Part shown: piece by piece, positions 9,683-24,004 of the stretch
How the letters are laid out: every line of letters begins with the position of its first letter
Numbering within the stretch: the first letter of the stretch is position 1
Assembly: GCA_034401795.1 (NCBI GenBank)
Contig: CM067370.1
Coordinates: forward strand, 102,242,028-102,306,027
Origin: Chaetoderma sp. LZ-2023a
Lineage: Eukaryota > Mollusca > Caudofoveata > Chaetodermatida > Chaetodermatidae
Direction of reading: 5' to 3'
Length of the DNA: 64,000 nt
Notes under the pieces: model-generated
Database searches by the model: none
What the model was told of the DNA's origin: nothing
What the model saw: the letters and a program-made list of their open reading frames with translations, nothing else
Program-made: the position numbers and the translations under genes

Positions 9683-12600
9683 AAGATGGCAGTCCTTTAA
9701 GATGGGTGGTCAAAAAATGGCAGTTCTTTATGATGGCTACGTAAAAGATGGCATATTTTTAAGATGGGTAGCTAAAATATGGCAGTCCTTTAAGATGGGT
9801 AGCCAAATGATGGCAGTTCTTTAAGATGGCTGGCCAAAAGATGGCAGTCCTTTAAGATGGGTGGTCAAAAGATGGCAGTCCTTTAAGATGGGTGGCCAAA
9901 AGATGGCAGTCCTTTAAGATGGGTGGCCAAATGATTACAGTCCTTTAAGATGGGTGGCCAACATATGGCAGTCCTTTAAGATGGGTGGCCAACATATGGC
10001 AGTCCTTTAAGATGGGTGGCCAAAAGATGGCAGCCCTTTAAGATGGCAGGCCAAACGATGTCAGTCCTTTAAGATGAGTGGCCAAATGATGGCAGTTCTT
10101 TTAGATGGGTGGCCAAATGATGGCAATCATTTAAGATGGGTGGGCAAAAGATGGCAGTTCTTCAAGCTGGGTGGGCAAATGACAGCAGTCCTTTAAGATG
10201 GGTGACGCATGATGGTAGTCCTTTAAGATGGGTGACCAAAGGATGGCAGTACTTTAAGATGGGTGGCCAAATGATGGCAGTCCTTTAAGATGGGTGCCCA
10301 AAAGATGGCAGTCCTTTAAGATGGGTGGCCAAAAGATGGCAGTCCTTTAACATGGGTGGCCAAATGATGGCAATCCTTTAACATGGGTGGCCAAAAGATG
10401 GCAGTCCTTTAAGATGGGTGGCCAATTGATTACAGTCCTTTAAGATGGGTGGCCAAAAGATGGCAGTCCTTTAACATGGGTGGCCAAAAGATGGCAGTCC
10501 TTAAAGATGGGTGGCCAAATGATGACAGTCCTTTAAGATGGGCGGCCAAAGGATGGCAGTACTTTAAGATGGGTGGCCAAATGATGGCAGTTCTTTAAGA
10601 TGGGTGGCCAAATGATGGTAGTCCTTTAAGATGGGTGACCAAAGGATGGCAGTACTTTAAGATGGGTGGCCAAATGATGGCAGTCCTTTAAGATGGGTGC
10701 CCAAAAGATGGCAGTCCTTTAAGATGGGTGGTCAAATGATGGCAGTCCTTTAAGATGAGTGGCCAAATCATGGCAGTCCATTAAGATGGATGGCCAAATG
10801 ATTAGTCCTTTAAGATGGGTGGCCAAATGATTACAGTCCTTTAAGATGGATGGCCAAAAGATGGCAGTCCATTTAAGATGGGTGGCCAAAAGATGGCAGT
10901 CCTTTAAGATGGGTGGCCAAAAGATGGCAGTCCTTTAAGATGGGTGGCCAAATGATTACAGTCCTTTAGGATGGGTGGCAAAATATGGCAGTCCTTTAAG
11001 ATGGGTGGCCAAATGATGACAGTCCTTTAAGATGGGCGGCCAAAGGATGGCAGTTCTTTAAGATGAGTGGCCAAATGATGGCAGTTCTTTAAGATGGGTG
11101 GCCAAATGATGGCAATCCTTCAAGATGGGTGGCCAAAAGATGGCAGTCCTTTAAGATGGGTGGCCAAATGATTACAGTCCTTTAAGATGGGTGGCCAACA
11201 TATGGCAGTCCTTTAAGATGGGTGGCCAAAAGATGGCAGTCCTTTAAGATGGCAGTCCCTTAAGATGGCAGTCCTTTAAGATGGGTGGCCAAAAATGGCA
11301 GTTCTTTAAGATGGGTGGCCAAATGATTACAGTCCTTTAAGATGGGTGGCCAACATATGACAGTCCTTTAAGATGGCAGTCCCTTAAGATGGGTGGCCAA
11401 AAGATGGCAGGCCTTTAAGATGGGTGGCCAAAAATGGCAGTTCTTTGAGACGGGTGGCCAAATTATTACAGTCCTTTAAGATGGGTGGCCAAATGATGGC
11501 AATCCTTTAAGATGAGTGGCCAAAAGATGGCAGTCCTTTAAGATGGGTGGCCAAATGATTACAGTCCTTTAAGATGGGTGGCCACCATATGGCAGTCCTT
11601 TAAGATGGGTGGCCAAAAGATGGCAGTCCTTTAAGATGGGTGGCCAAAAGATGGCAGTCCCTTAAGATGGGTGGCCAAAAGATGGCAGTCCTTTAAGATG
11701 GGTGGCCAAAAATGGCAGTCCTTTAAGATGGGTGGCCAAAAGATGGCAGTCCTTTAACATGGGTGGCCAAAAGATGGCAGTCCTTTAAGATGGGTGGCCA
11801 ATTGATTACAGTCCTTTAAGATGGGTGGCCAAAAGATGGCAGTCCTTTAACATGGGTGGCCAAAAGATGGCAGTCCTTGAAGATGGGTGGCCAAATGATG
11901 ACAGTCCTTTAAGATGGGCGGCCAAAGGATGGCAGTACTTTAAGATGGGCGGCCAAAGGATGGCAGTACTTTAAGATGGGTGGCCAAATGATGGCAGTTC
12001 TTTAAGATGGGTGGCCAAATGATGGTAGTCCTTTAAGATGGGTGACCAAAGGATAGCAGTCCTTTAAGATGGGTGGCCAATTGATTACAGTCCTTTAAGA
12101 TGGGTGGCCAAAAGATGGCAGTCCTTTAACATGGGTGGCCAAAAGATAGCAGTCCTTTAAGATGGGTGGCCAATTGATTACAGTCCTTTAAGATGGGTGG
12201 CCAAAAGATGGCAGTCCTTTAACATGGGTGGCCAAAAGATGGCAGTCCTTAAAGATGGGTGGCCAAATGATGACAGTCCTTTAAGATGGGCGGCCAAAGG
12301 ATGGCAGTACTTTAAGATGGGTGGCCAAATGATGGCAGTTTTTTAAGATGGGTGGCCAAATGATGGTAGTCCTTTAAGATGGGTGACCAAAGGATGGCAG
12401 TACTTTAAGATGGGTGGCCAAATGATGGCAGTCCTTTAAGATGGGTGCCCAAAAGATGGCAGTCCTTTAAGATGGGTGGTCAAATGATGGCAGTCCTTTA
12501 AGATGAGTGGCCAAATCATGGCAGTCCATTAAGATGGGTGGCCAAATGATTAGTCCTTTAAGATGGGTGGCCAAATGATTACAGTCCTTTAAGATGGATG

Positions 12601-15600
12601 GCCAAAAGATGGCAGTCCATTTAAGATGGGTGGCCAAAAGATGGCAGTCCTTTAAGATGGGTGGCCAAAAGATGGCAGTCCTTTAAGATGGGTGGCCAAA
12701 TGATTACAGTCCTTTAGGATGGGTGGCCAAAATATGGCAGTCCTTTAAGATGGGTGGCCAAATGATGACAGTCCTTTAAGATGGGCGGCCAAAGGATGGC
12801 AGTTCTTTAAGATGAGTGGCCAAATGATGGCAGTTCTTTAAGATGGGTGGCCAAATGATGGCAATCCTTCAAGATGGGTGGCCAAAAGATGGCAGTCCTT
12901 TAAGATGGGTGGCCAAATGATTACAGTCCTTTAAGATGGGTGGCCAACATATGGCAGTCCTTTAAGATGGGTGGCCAAAAGATGGCAGTCCTTTAAGATG
13001 GCAGTCCCTTAAGATGGCAGTCCTTTAAGATGGGTGGCCAAAAATGGCAGTTCTTTAAGATGGGTGGCCAAAGGATTACAGTCCTTTAAGATGGGTGGCC
13101 AACATATGAGTCCTTTAAGATGGCAGTCCCTTAAGATGGGTGGCCAAAAATGGCAGTTCTTTGAGACGGGTGGCCAAATTATTACAGTCCTTTAAGATGG
13201 GTGGCCAAATGATGGCAATCCTTTAAGATGAGTGGCCAAAAGATGGCAGTCCTTTAAGATGGGTGGCCAAATGATTACAGTCCTTTAAGATGGGTGGCCA
13301 CCATATGGCAGTCCTTTAAGATGGGTGGCCAAAAGATGGCAGTCCTTTAAGATGGGTGGCCAAAAGATGGCAGTCCCTTAAGATGGGTGGCCAAAAGATG
13401 GCAGTCCTTTAAGATGGGTGGCCAAAAATGGCAGTCCTTTAAGATGGGTGGCCAAAAGATGGCAGTCCTTTAACATGGGTGGCCAAAAGATGGCAGTCCT
13501 TTAAGATGGGTGGCCAATTGATTACAGTCCTTTAAGATGGGTGGCCAAAAGATGGCAGTCCTTTAACATGGGTGGCCAAAAGATGGCAGTCCTTGAAGAT
13601 GGGTGGCCAAATGATGACAGTCCTTTAAGATGGGCGGCCAAAGGATGGCAGTACTTTAAGATGGGTGGCCAAATGATGGCAGTTCTTTAAGATGGGTGGC
13701 CAAATGATGGTAGTCCTTTAAGATGGGTGACCAAAGGATGGCAGTACTTTAAGATGGGTGGCCAAATGATGGCAGTTCTTTAAGATGGGTGGCCAAAAGA
13801 TGGCAGTCCTTTAACATGGGTGGCCAAAAGATGGCAGTCCTTTAAGATGGGTGGCCAATTGATTACAGTCCTTTAAGATGGGTGGCCAAAGGCTGGCAGT
13901 CCTTTAAGATGGGTGGCCAAAAGATGGCAGTCCTTTAAGATGGGTGGCCAAAAGATGGCAGTCCCTTAAGATGGGTGGCCAAAAGATGGCAGTCCCTTAA
14001 GATGGGTGGCCAAAAGATGGCAGTCCTTTAAGATGGGTGGCCAAAAATGGCAGTCCTTTAAGATGGGTGGCCAAAAGATGGCAGTCCTTTAACATGGGTG
14101 GCCAAAAGATGGCAGTCCTTTAAGATGGGTGGCCAATTGATTACAGTCCTTTAAGATGGGTGGCCAAAAGATGGCAGTCCTTTAACATGGGTGGCCAAAA
14201 GATGGCAGTCCTTGAAGATGGGTGGCCAAATGATGACAGTCCTTTAAGATGGGCGGCCAAAGGATGGCAGTACTTTAAGATGGGTGGCCAAATGATGGCA
14301 GTTCTTTAAGATGGGTGGCCAAATGATGGTAGTCCTTTAAGATGGGTGACCAAAGGATAGCAGTCCTTTAAGATGGGTGGCCAATTGATTACAGTCCTTT
14401 AAGATGGGTGGCCAAAAGATGGCAGTCCTTTAACATGGGTGGCCAAAAGATAGCAGTCCTTTAAGATGGGTGGCCAATTGATTACAGTCCTTTAAGATGG
14501 GTGGCCAAAAGATGGCAGTCCTTTAACATGGGTGGCCAAAAGATGGCAGTCCTTAAAGATGGGTGGCCAAATGATGACAGTCCTTTAAGATGGGCGGCCA
14601 AAGGATGGCAGTACTTTAAGATGGGTGGCCAAATGATGGCAGTTCTTTAAGATGGGTGGCCAAATGATGGTAGTCCTTTAAGATGGGTGACCAAAGGATG
14701 GCAGTACTTTAAGATGGGTGGCCAAATGATGGCAGTCCTTTAAGATGGGTGCCCAAAAGATGGCAGTCCTTTAAGATGGGTGGTCAAATGATGGCAGTCC
14801 TTTAAGATGAGTGGCCAAATCATGGCAGTCCATTAAGATGGGTGGCCAAATGATTAGTCCTTTAAGATGGGTGGCCAAATGATTACAGTCCTTTAAGATG
14901 GATGGCCAAAAGATGGCAGTCCATTTAAGATGGGTGGCCAAAAGATGGCAGTCCTTTAAGATGGGTGGCCAAAAGATGGCAGTCCTTTAAGATGGGTGGC
15001 CAAATGATTACAGTCCTTTAGGATGGGTGGCCAAAATATGGCAGTCCTTTAAGATGGGTGGCCAAATGATGACAGTCCTTTAAGATGGGCGGCCAAAGGA
15101 TGGCAGTTCTTTAAGATGAGTGGCCAAATGATGGCAGTTCTTTAAGATGGGTGGCCAAATGATGGCAATCCTTCAAGATGGGTGGCCAAAAGATGGCAGT
15201 CCTTTAAGATGGGTGGCCAAATGATTACAGTCCTTTAAGATGGGTGGCCAACATATGGCAGTCCTTTAAGATGGGTGGCCAAAAGATGGCAGTCCTTTAA
15301 GATGGCAGTCCCTTAAGATGGCAGTCCTTTAAGATGGGTGGCCAAAAATGGCAGTTCTTTAAGATGGGTGGCCAAAAGATGGCAGTCCTTTAACATGGGT
15401 GGCCAAAAGATGGCAGTCCTTTAAGATGGGTGGCCAATTGATTACAGTCCTTTAAGATGGGTGGCCAAAGGCTGGCAGTCCCTTAAGATGGGTGGCCAAA
15501 AGATGGCAGTCCTTTAAGATGGGTGGCCAAAAATGGCAGTCCTTTAAGATGGGTGGTCAAATGATGGCAGCCCTTTAAGATGGGTGGCCAAAAGATGGCA

Positions 15601-16751
15601 GTCCTTTAACATGGGTGGCCAAATGATGGCAATCCCTTAACATGGGTGGCCAAAAGATGGCAGTCCTTTAAGATAGGTGGCCAATTGATTACAGTCCTTT
15701 AAGATGGGTGGCCAAAAGATGGCAGTCCTTTAACATGGGTGGCCAAAAGATGGCAGTCCTTAAAGATGGGTGGCCAAATGATGACAGTCCTTTAAGATGA
15801 GCGGCCAAATGATGGCAGTTCTTTAAGATGGGTGGCCAAATGATGGCAGTCCTTTAAGATGGGTGCCCAAAAGATGGCAGTCCTTTAAGATGGGTGGTCA
15901 AATGATGGCAGTCCTTTAAGATGAGTGGCCAAATGATGGTAGTTCTTTAAGATGGTGGCCAAATCATGGCAGTCCATTAAGATGGGTGGCCAAATGATTA
16001 GTCCTTTAAGATGGGTGGCCAAATGATTACAGTCCTTTAAGATGGGTGGCCAAAAGATGGCAGTCCTTTAAGATGGCAGTCCTTTAAGATGGGTGGCCAA
16101 AAGATGGCAGTCCTTTAAGATGCGTGGCCAAATGATTACAGTCCTTTAGGATGGGTGGCCAAAATATGGCAGTCCTTTAAGATGGGTGGCCAAATGATGA
16201 CAGTCCTTTAAGATGGGCGGCCAAAGGATGGCAGTTCTTTAAGATGAGTGGCCAAATGATGGCAGTTCTTTAAGATGGGTGGCCAAATGATGGCAATCCT
16301 TTAAGATGGGTGGCCAAAAGATGGCAGTCCTTTAAGATGGGTGGCCAAATGATTACAGTCCTTTAAGATGGGTGGCCAACATATGGCAGTCCTTTAAGAT
16401 GGGTGGCCAAAAGATGGCAGTCCTTTAAGATGGGTGGCCAAAAGATGGCAGTCTCTTAAGATGGGTGGCCAAAAGATGGCAGTCCTTTAAGATGGGTGGC
16501 CAAAAATGGCAGTCCTTTAAGATGGGTGGTCAAATGATGGCAGCCCTTTAAGATGGCAGGCCAAACGATGTCAGTCCTTTAAGATGAGTGGCCAAATGAT
16601 GGCAGTTCTTTTAGATGGGTGGCCAAATGATGGCAATCATTTAAGATGGGTGGGCAAAAGATGGCAGTTCTTTAAGGTGGGTGGCTAAAAGATGGCAGTT
16701 CTTCAAGCTGGGTGGGCAAATGACAGCAGTCCTTTGAGATGGGTGATGCAT
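9683..16751 (+). repeat. 31-bp satellite, longest block with its own higher-order repeats
   Basis: About 228 monomers. Rare variants recur in order: AAATCATGGCAGTCC at 10765, 12513, 14817 and 15961, and GTCCTTGAAGATGG at about 11875, 13590 and 14211. Internal duplications of about 1.75 kb, 2.3 kb, 1.14 kb and 0.62 kb are implied. Several half-monomer deletions read TTTAAGATGGCAGTCCCTT. Confidence 0.95.
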
Positions 16752-17920
16752 GATGGTATAATTTTGAAAACAGTAGTGCTGGAAGAGGACTGATGAAACA
16801 TGTGTATATGTGAAAGATTCTAAGCAATCAAAGTTTCCAAAGTTCTACGCTAAAAAAATCAATAAAACAGGAGCTCCGCAAATGGCGCATAATACCTCGC
16901 CATAATGACAAACCAATGAATGAGAGCTATCAGAAAGTAGCGATTTCTTCCTCAAACCTAGATTTCTTATGAAGTTTCAACGCCATCCGCTAAACGGTCT
17001 AGAGTTATCGTCCAGAAACCAATTTTCATGATGGCCACTGGTGGCTGGCATCCATATTGGATTTCAGATCATTTTCTATTTCGATAGGTTTCCTCCTCAG
17101 AGGTAGTCCAGTCATCCTATGACGCTGCAAAGCGATACGCTAAACGGAAATGGAATTATCATTCAGAAACCGATTTTCAAGATGGCCACCAATGGTTGGC
17201 GGCCATATTGGATTTAGGATCATCTTCGATTTCGATAACTTTATTCCTCAGACCTAGTGAAGTCATCCTATGTTTCAAAGCAGTCCAACGAACAGTAATT
17301 GAATCACCAGAAAACTTTCAAGGTGGCTGCCCTTGGCTCACTGGCATCTTGAATTTCGGATTAAATTGTCGATTTCGATAGGTTTCTTATCCACACCTAG
17401 TCCAAGAACCCTATGAAGTTTCAAAGTGATCTGATAAACTTTAGCGGAGCTCTCATGCAGAAACTAATTATCAAGATGGCCCCCAGTGGTTGGTGGCCAT
17501 ATTGAATTTCGGATCATTGTCAATTTTGAGATTTCTTCTCCAGACCTAGTCCAAGAACCCTATGAAGTTTCAAAGCCCACCAATCTGCACAGATGGCGCC
17601 ATTACATAATACACTGCCATTGTTTGGTAGGGTATAAAGATGTCAATATCTAGCTTTATAAGATGTTATTATTACCCATTTTATTGGTTGATTATTATGT
17701 AATTAAATTATTGGTCTTCATTGTTATTTTTTTAAGATCTGTGGTGTGGAATGATAATGAAACTGTTTTCATTATAAATCAGCGCTTTCTCATACATGTA
17801 AATTTTTCAGCAGAGTTGTTCTGCGTTGGATCTTTGTTAAATCATAGAAAGCTCTACCGATCCTAAATCAGTTCAAGATGTTTGATATGAATTATATAAA
17901 ACCATTAGATTACATGTACA
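16752..17920 (+). repeat. 1.17-kb segment copy C2
   Basis: 1,169 bp. Contains about four ~147-bp sub-repeats ending AAACCRATTTTCAAGATGGCC..GGCCATATTGGATTT, then an AT-rich tail with TTATTATTACCC and GCGTTGGATCTTTG. Derived variants CATTACATAAT and TTCATTATAAATC. The lead-in GATGGGTGATGCAT is shared only with C3. Confidence 0.97.
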
Positions 17921-19793
17921 AGATGGCAGTCCTTTAAGATGGGTGGTCAAAAAATGGCAGTTCATTATGATGGCTACGTAAAAGATGGCATTTTTTTTAA
18001 GATGGGTAGCTAAAAGATGGCAGTCCTTTAAGATGGCTGGCCAAAAGATGGCAGTCCTTTAAGATGGGTGGTCAAAAGATGGCAGTCCTTTAAGATGGGT
18101 GGCCAAAAGATGGCAGTCCTTTAACATGGGTGGCCAAATGATGGCAATCCTTTAACATGGGTGGCCAAAAGATGGCAGTCCTTTAAGATGGGTGGCCAAT
18201 TGATTACAGTCCTTTAAGATGGGTGGCCAAAAGATGGCAGTCCTTTAACATGGGTGGCCAAAAGATGGCAGTCCTTAAAGATGGGTGGCCAAATGATGAC
18301 AGTCCTTTAAGATGGGCGGCCAAAGGATGGCAGTACTTTAAGATGGGTGGCCAAATGATGGCAGTTCTTTAAGATGGGTGGCCAAATGATGGTAGTCCTT
18401 TAAGATGGGTGACGAAAGGATGGCAGTACTTTAAGATGGGTGGCCAAATGATGGCAGTTCTTTAAGATGGGTGGCCAAATGATGGCAGTCCTTTAAGATG
18501 GGTGACCAAAAGATGGCAGTCCTTTAAGATGGGTGGTCAAATGATGGCAGTCCTTTAAGATGAGTGGCCAAATGATGGCAGTACTTTAAGATGGGTGGCC
18601 AAATGATGGCAGTCCTTTAAGATGGGTGGTCAAATGATTACAGTCCTTTAAGATGGGTGGCCAAAAGATGGCAGTCCTTTAAGATGGGTGGCCAAAAGAT
18701 GGCAGTCCTTTAAGATGGGTGGCCAAAAGATGGCAGTCCTTTAAGATGGGTGGCCAAATGATTAGTCCTTTAGGATGGGTGGCCAAAAGATGGCAGTCCT
18801 TTAAGATGGGTGGCCAAATGATGACAGTCCTTTAAGATGGGCGGCCAAAGGATGGCAGTTCTTTAAGATGAGTGGCCAAATGATGGCAGTTCTTTAAGAT
18901 GGGTGGCCAAATGATGGCAATCCTTTAAGATGGGAGGCCAAAAGATGGCAGTCCTTTAAGATGGGTGGCCAAATGATTACAGTCCTTTAAGATGGGTGGC
19001 CAACATATGGCAGTCCTTTAAGATGGGTGGCCAAAAGATGGCAGTCCTTTAAGATGGCAGTCCCTTAAGATGGCAGTCCTTTAAGATGGGTGGCCAAAAA
19101 TGGCAGTTCTTTAAGATGGGTGGCCAAATGATTACAGTCCTTTAAGATGGGTGGCCAACATATGGCAGTCCTTTAAGATGGCAGTCCCTTAAGATGGGTG
19201 GCCAAAAGATGGCAGTCCTTTAAGATGGGTGGCCAAAAATGGCAGTTCCTTGAGACGGGTGGCCAAATGATTACAGTCCTTTAAGATGGGTGGCCAAATG
19301 ATGGCAATCCTTTAAGATGAGTGGCCAAAAGATGGCAGTCCTTTAAGATGGGTGGCCAAATGATTACAGTCCTTTAAGATGGGTGGCCAACATATGGCAG
19401 TCGTTTAAGATGGGTGGCCAAAAGATGGCAGTCCTTTAAGATGGGTGGCCAAAAGATGGCACTCCTTTAAGATGGGTGGCCAAAAGATGGCAGTCCCTTA
19501 AGATGGGTGGCCAAAAGATGGCAGTCCTTTAAGATGGGTGGCCAAAAATGGCAGTCCTTTAAGATGGGTGGTCAAATGATGGCAGCCCTTTAAGATGGCA
19601 GGCCAAACGATGTCAGTCCTTTAAGATGAGTGGCCAAATGATGGCAGTTCTTTTAGATGGGTGGCCAAATGATGGCATTCATTTAAGATGGGTGGGCAAA
19701 AGATGGCAGTTCTTTAAGGTGGGTGGCTAAAAGATGGCAGTTCTTCAAGCTGGGTGGGCAAATGACAGCAGTCCTTTGAGATGGGTGATGCAT
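17921..19793 (+). repeat. 31-bp satellite, part of 3,042-bp unit
   Basis: 1,873 bp, about 60 monomers in a fixed variant order. It begins AAAAAATGGCAGTTCATTATG..GGCA-T8 and ends CTTCAAGCTGGGTGGG. The same order recurs in the next blocks. Confidence 0.97.
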
Positions 19794-20962
19794 GATGGTA
19801 TAATTTTGAAAACAGTAGTGCTGGAAGAGGACTGATGAAACATGTGTATATGTGAAAGATTCTAAGCAATCAAAGTTTCCAAAGTTCTACGCTAAAAAAA
19901 TCAATAAAACAGGAGCTCCGCAAATGGCGCATAATACCTCGCCATAATGACAAACCAATGAATGAGAGCTATCAGAAAGTAGCGATTTCTTCCTCAAACC
20001 TAGATTTCTTATGAAGTTTCAACGCCATCCGCTAAACGGTCTAGAGTTATCGTCCAGAAACCAATTTTCATGATGGCCACTGGTGGCTGGCATCCATATT
20101 GGATTTCAGATCATTTTCTATTTCGATAGGTTTCCTCCTCAGAGGTAGTCCAGTCATCCTATGACGCTGCAAAGCGATACGCTAAACGGAAATGGAATTA
20201 TCATTCAGAAACCGATTTTCAAGATGGCCACCAATGGTTGGCGGCCATATTGGATTTAGGATCATCTTCGATTTCGATAACTTTATTCCTCAGACCTAGT
20301 GAAGTCATCCTATGTTTCAAAGCAGTCCAACGAACAGTAATTGAATCACCAGAAAACTTTCAAGGTGGCTGCCCTTGGCTCACTGGCATCTTGAATTTCG
20401 GATTAAATTGTCGATTTCGATAGGTTTCTTATCCACACCTAGTCCAAGAACCCTATGAAGTTTCAAAGTGATCTGATAAACTTTAGCGGAGCTCTCATGC
20501 AGAAACTAATTATCAAGATGGCCCCCAGTGGTTGGTGGCCATATTGAATTTCGGATCATTGTCAATTTTGAGATTTCTTCTCCAGACCTAGTCCAAGAAC
20601 CCTATGAAGTTTCAAAGCCCACCAATCTGCACAGATGGCGCCATTACATAATACACTGCCATTGTTTGGTAGGGTATAAAGATGTCAATATCTAGCTTTA
20701 TAAGATGTTATTATTACCCATTTTATTGGTTGATTATTATGTAATTAAATTATTGGTCTTCATTGTTATTTTTTTAAGATCTGTGGTGTGGAATGATAAT
20801 GAAACTGTTTTCATTATAAATCAGCGCTTTCTCATACATGTAAATTTTTCAGCAGAGTTGTTCTGCGTTGGATCTTTGTTAAATCATAGAAAGCTCTACC
20901 GATCCTAAATCAGTTCAAGATGTTTGATATGAATTATATAAAACCATTAGATTACATGTACA
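19794..20962 (+). repeat. 1.17-kb segment copy C3
   Basis: 1,169 bp, 3,042 bp after C2 and identical to it in every stretch compared, including the GGTGATGCAT lead-in. Confidence 0.97.
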
Positions 20963-22835
20963 AGATGGCAGTCCTTTAAGATGGGTGGTCAAAAAATGGC
21001 AGTTCATTATGATGGCTACGTAAAAGATGGCATTTTTTTTAAGATGGGTAGCTAAAAGATGGCAGTCCTTTAAGATGGCTGGCCAAAAGATGGCAGTCCT
21101 TTAAGATGGGTGGTCAAAAGATGGCAGTCCTTTAAGATGGGTGGCCAAAAGATGGCAGTCCTTTAACATGGGTGGCCAAATGATGGCAATCCTTTAACAT
21201 GGGTGGCCAAAAGATGGCAGTCCTTTAAGATGGGTGGCCAATTGATTACAGTCCTTTAAGATGGGTGGCCAAAAGATGGCAGTCCTTTAACATGGGTGGC
21301 CAAAAGATGGCAGTCCTTAAAGATGGGTGGCCAAATGATGACAGTCCTTTAAGATGGGCGGCCAAAGGATGGCAGTACTTTAAGATGGGTGGCCAAATGA
21401 TGGCAGTTCTTTAAGATGGGTGGCCAAATGATGGTAGTCCTTTAAGATGGGTGACGAAAGGATGGCAGTACTTTAAGATGGGTGGCCAAATGATGGCAGT
21501 TCTTTAAGATGGGTGGCCAAATGATGGCAGTCCTTTAAGATGGGTGACCAAAAGATGGCAGTCCTTTAAGATGGGTGGTCAAATGATGGCAGTCCTTTAA
21601 GATGAGTGGCCAAATGATGGCAGTACTTTAAGATGGGTGGCCAAATGATGGCAGTCCTTTAAGATGGGTGGTCAAATGATTACAGTCCTTTAAGATGGGT
21701 GGCCAAAAGATGGCAGTCCTTTAAGATGGGTGGCCAAAAGATGGCAGTCCTTTAAGATGGGTGGCCAAAAGATGGCAGTCCTTTAAGATGGGTGGCCAAA
21801 TGATTAGTCCTTTAGGATGGGTGGCCAAAAGATGGCAGTCCTTTAAGATGGGTGGCCAAATGATGACAGTCCTTTAAGATGGGCGGCCAAAGGATGGCAG
21901 TTCTTTAAGATGAGTGGCCAAATGATGGCAGTTCTTTAAGATGGGTGGCCAAATGATGGCAATCCTTTAAGATGGGAGGCCAAAAGATGGCAGTCCTTTA
22001 AGATGGGTGGCCAAATGATTACAGTCCTTTAAGATGGGTGGCCAACATATGGCAGTCCTTTAAGATGGGTGGCCAAAAGATGGCAGTCCTTTAAGATGGC
22101 AGTCCCTTAAGATGGCAGTCCTTTAAGATGGGTGGCCAAAAATGGCAGTTCTTTAAGATGGGTGGCCAAATGATTACAGTCCTTTAAGATGGGTGGCCAA
22201 CATATGGCAGTCCTTTAAGATGGCAGTCCCTTAAGATGGGTGGCCAAAAGATGGCAGTCCTTTAAGATGGGTGGCCAAAAATGGCAGTTCCTTGAGACGG
22301 GTGGCCAAATGATTACAGTCCTTTAAGATGGGTGGCCAAATGATGGCAATCCTTTAAGATGAGTGGCCAAAAGATGGCAGTCCTTTAAGATGGGTGGCCA
22401 AATGATTACAGTCCTTTAAGATGGGTGGCCAACATATGGCAGTCGTTTAAGATGGGTGGCCAAAAGATGGCAGTCCTTTAAGATGGGTGGCCAAAAGATG
22501 GCACTCCTTTAAGATGGGTGGCCAAAAGATGGCAGTCCCTTAAGATGGGTGGCCAAAAGATGGCAGTCCTTTAAGATGGGTGGCCAAAAATGGCAGTCCT
22601 TTAAGATGGGTGGTCAAATGATGGCAGCCCTTTAAGATGGCAGGCCAAACGATGTCAGTCCTTTAAGATGAGTGGCCAAATGATGGCAGTTCTTTTAGAT
22701 GGGTGGCCAAATGATGGCATTCATTTAAGATGGGTGGGCAAAAGATGGCAGTTCTTTAAGGTGGGTGGCTAAAAGATGGCAGTTCTTCAAGCTGGGTGGG
22801 CAAATGACAGCAGTCCTTTAAGATGGGTGACACAT
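20963..22835 (+). repeat. 31-bp satellite, part of 3,042-bp unit
   Basis: 1,873 bp with the same variant order as 17921-19793. The lead-in to the next copy changes to GGTGACACAT. Confidence 0.97.
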
Positions 22836-24004
22836 GATGGTATAATTTTGAAAACAGTAGTGCTGGAAGAGGACTGATGAAACATGTGTATATGTGAAAG
22901 ATTCTAAGCAATCAAGGTTTCCAAAGTTCTACGCTAAAAAAATCAATAAAACAGGAGCTCCGCAAATGGCGCATAATACCTCGCCATAATGACAAACCAA
23001 TGAATGAGAGCTATCAGAAAGTAGCGATTTCTTCCTCAAACCTAGATTTCTTATGAAGTTTCAACGCCATCCGCTAAACGGTCTAGAGTTATCGTCCAGA
23101 AACCAATTTTCATGATGGCCACTGGTGGCTGGCATCCATATTGGATTTCAGATCATTTTCTATTTCGATAGGTTTCCTCCTCAGAGGTAGTCCAGTCATC
23201 CTATGACGCTGCAAAGCGATACGCTAAACGGAAATGGAATTATCATTCAGAAACCGATTTTCAAGATGGCCACCAATGGTTGGCGGCCATATTGGATTTA
23301 GGATCATCTTCGATTTCGATAACTTTATTCCTCAGACCTAGTGAAGTCATCCTATGTTTCAAAGCAGTCCAACGAACAGTAATTGAATCACCAGAAAACT
23401 TTCAAGGTGGCTGCCCTTGGCTCACTGGCATCTTGAATTTCGGATTAAATTGTCGATTTCGATAGGTTTCTTATCCACACCTAGTCCAAGAACCCTATGA
23501 AGTTTCAAAGTGATCTGATAAACTTTAGCGGAGCTCTCATGCAGAAACTAATTATCAAGATGGCCCCCAGTGGTTGGTGGCCATATTGAATTTCGGATCA
23601 TTGTCAATTTTGAGATTTCTTCTCCAGACCTAGTCCAAGAACCCTATGAAGTTTCAAAGCCCACCAATCTGCACAGATGGCGCCATTACATAATACACTG
23701 CCATTGTTTGGTAGGGTATAAAGATGTCAATATCTAGCTTTATAAGATGTTATTATTACCCATTTTATTGGTTGATTATTATGTAATTAAATTATTGGTC
23801 TTCATTGTTATTTTTTTAAGATCTGTGGTGTGGAATGATAATGAAACTGTTTTCATTATAAATCAGCGCTTTCTCATACATGTAAATTTTTCAGCAGAGT
23901 TGTTCTGCGTTGGATCTTTGTTAAATCATAGAAAGCTCTACCGATCCTAAATCAGTTCAAGATGTTTGATATGAATTATATAAAACCATTAGATTACATG
24001 TACA
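22836..24004 (+). repeat. 1.17-kb segment copy C4
   Basis: 1,169 bp. First copy with the CAATCAAGGTTTCC variant, which continues through C9. Confidence 0.97.

Noticed and set aside
17196-17381. Repeated 61-codon open frame (MAAILDLGSSSIS..) at 17196, 20238, 23280, 26322, 29362, 32713, 37148, 40497
   Set aside because: It lies in the 147-bp sub-repeats, is broken in C1 and C10 and in the diverged copies, and shows no domain. Its conservation is only that of the recent repeat amplification.
17663-17866. Repeated 67-codon open frame (MLLLPILLVDYYV..) in the segment tail
   Set aside because: Hydrophobic by AT-rich composition and interrupted in C1 and the solo copy C11. No start context or family.
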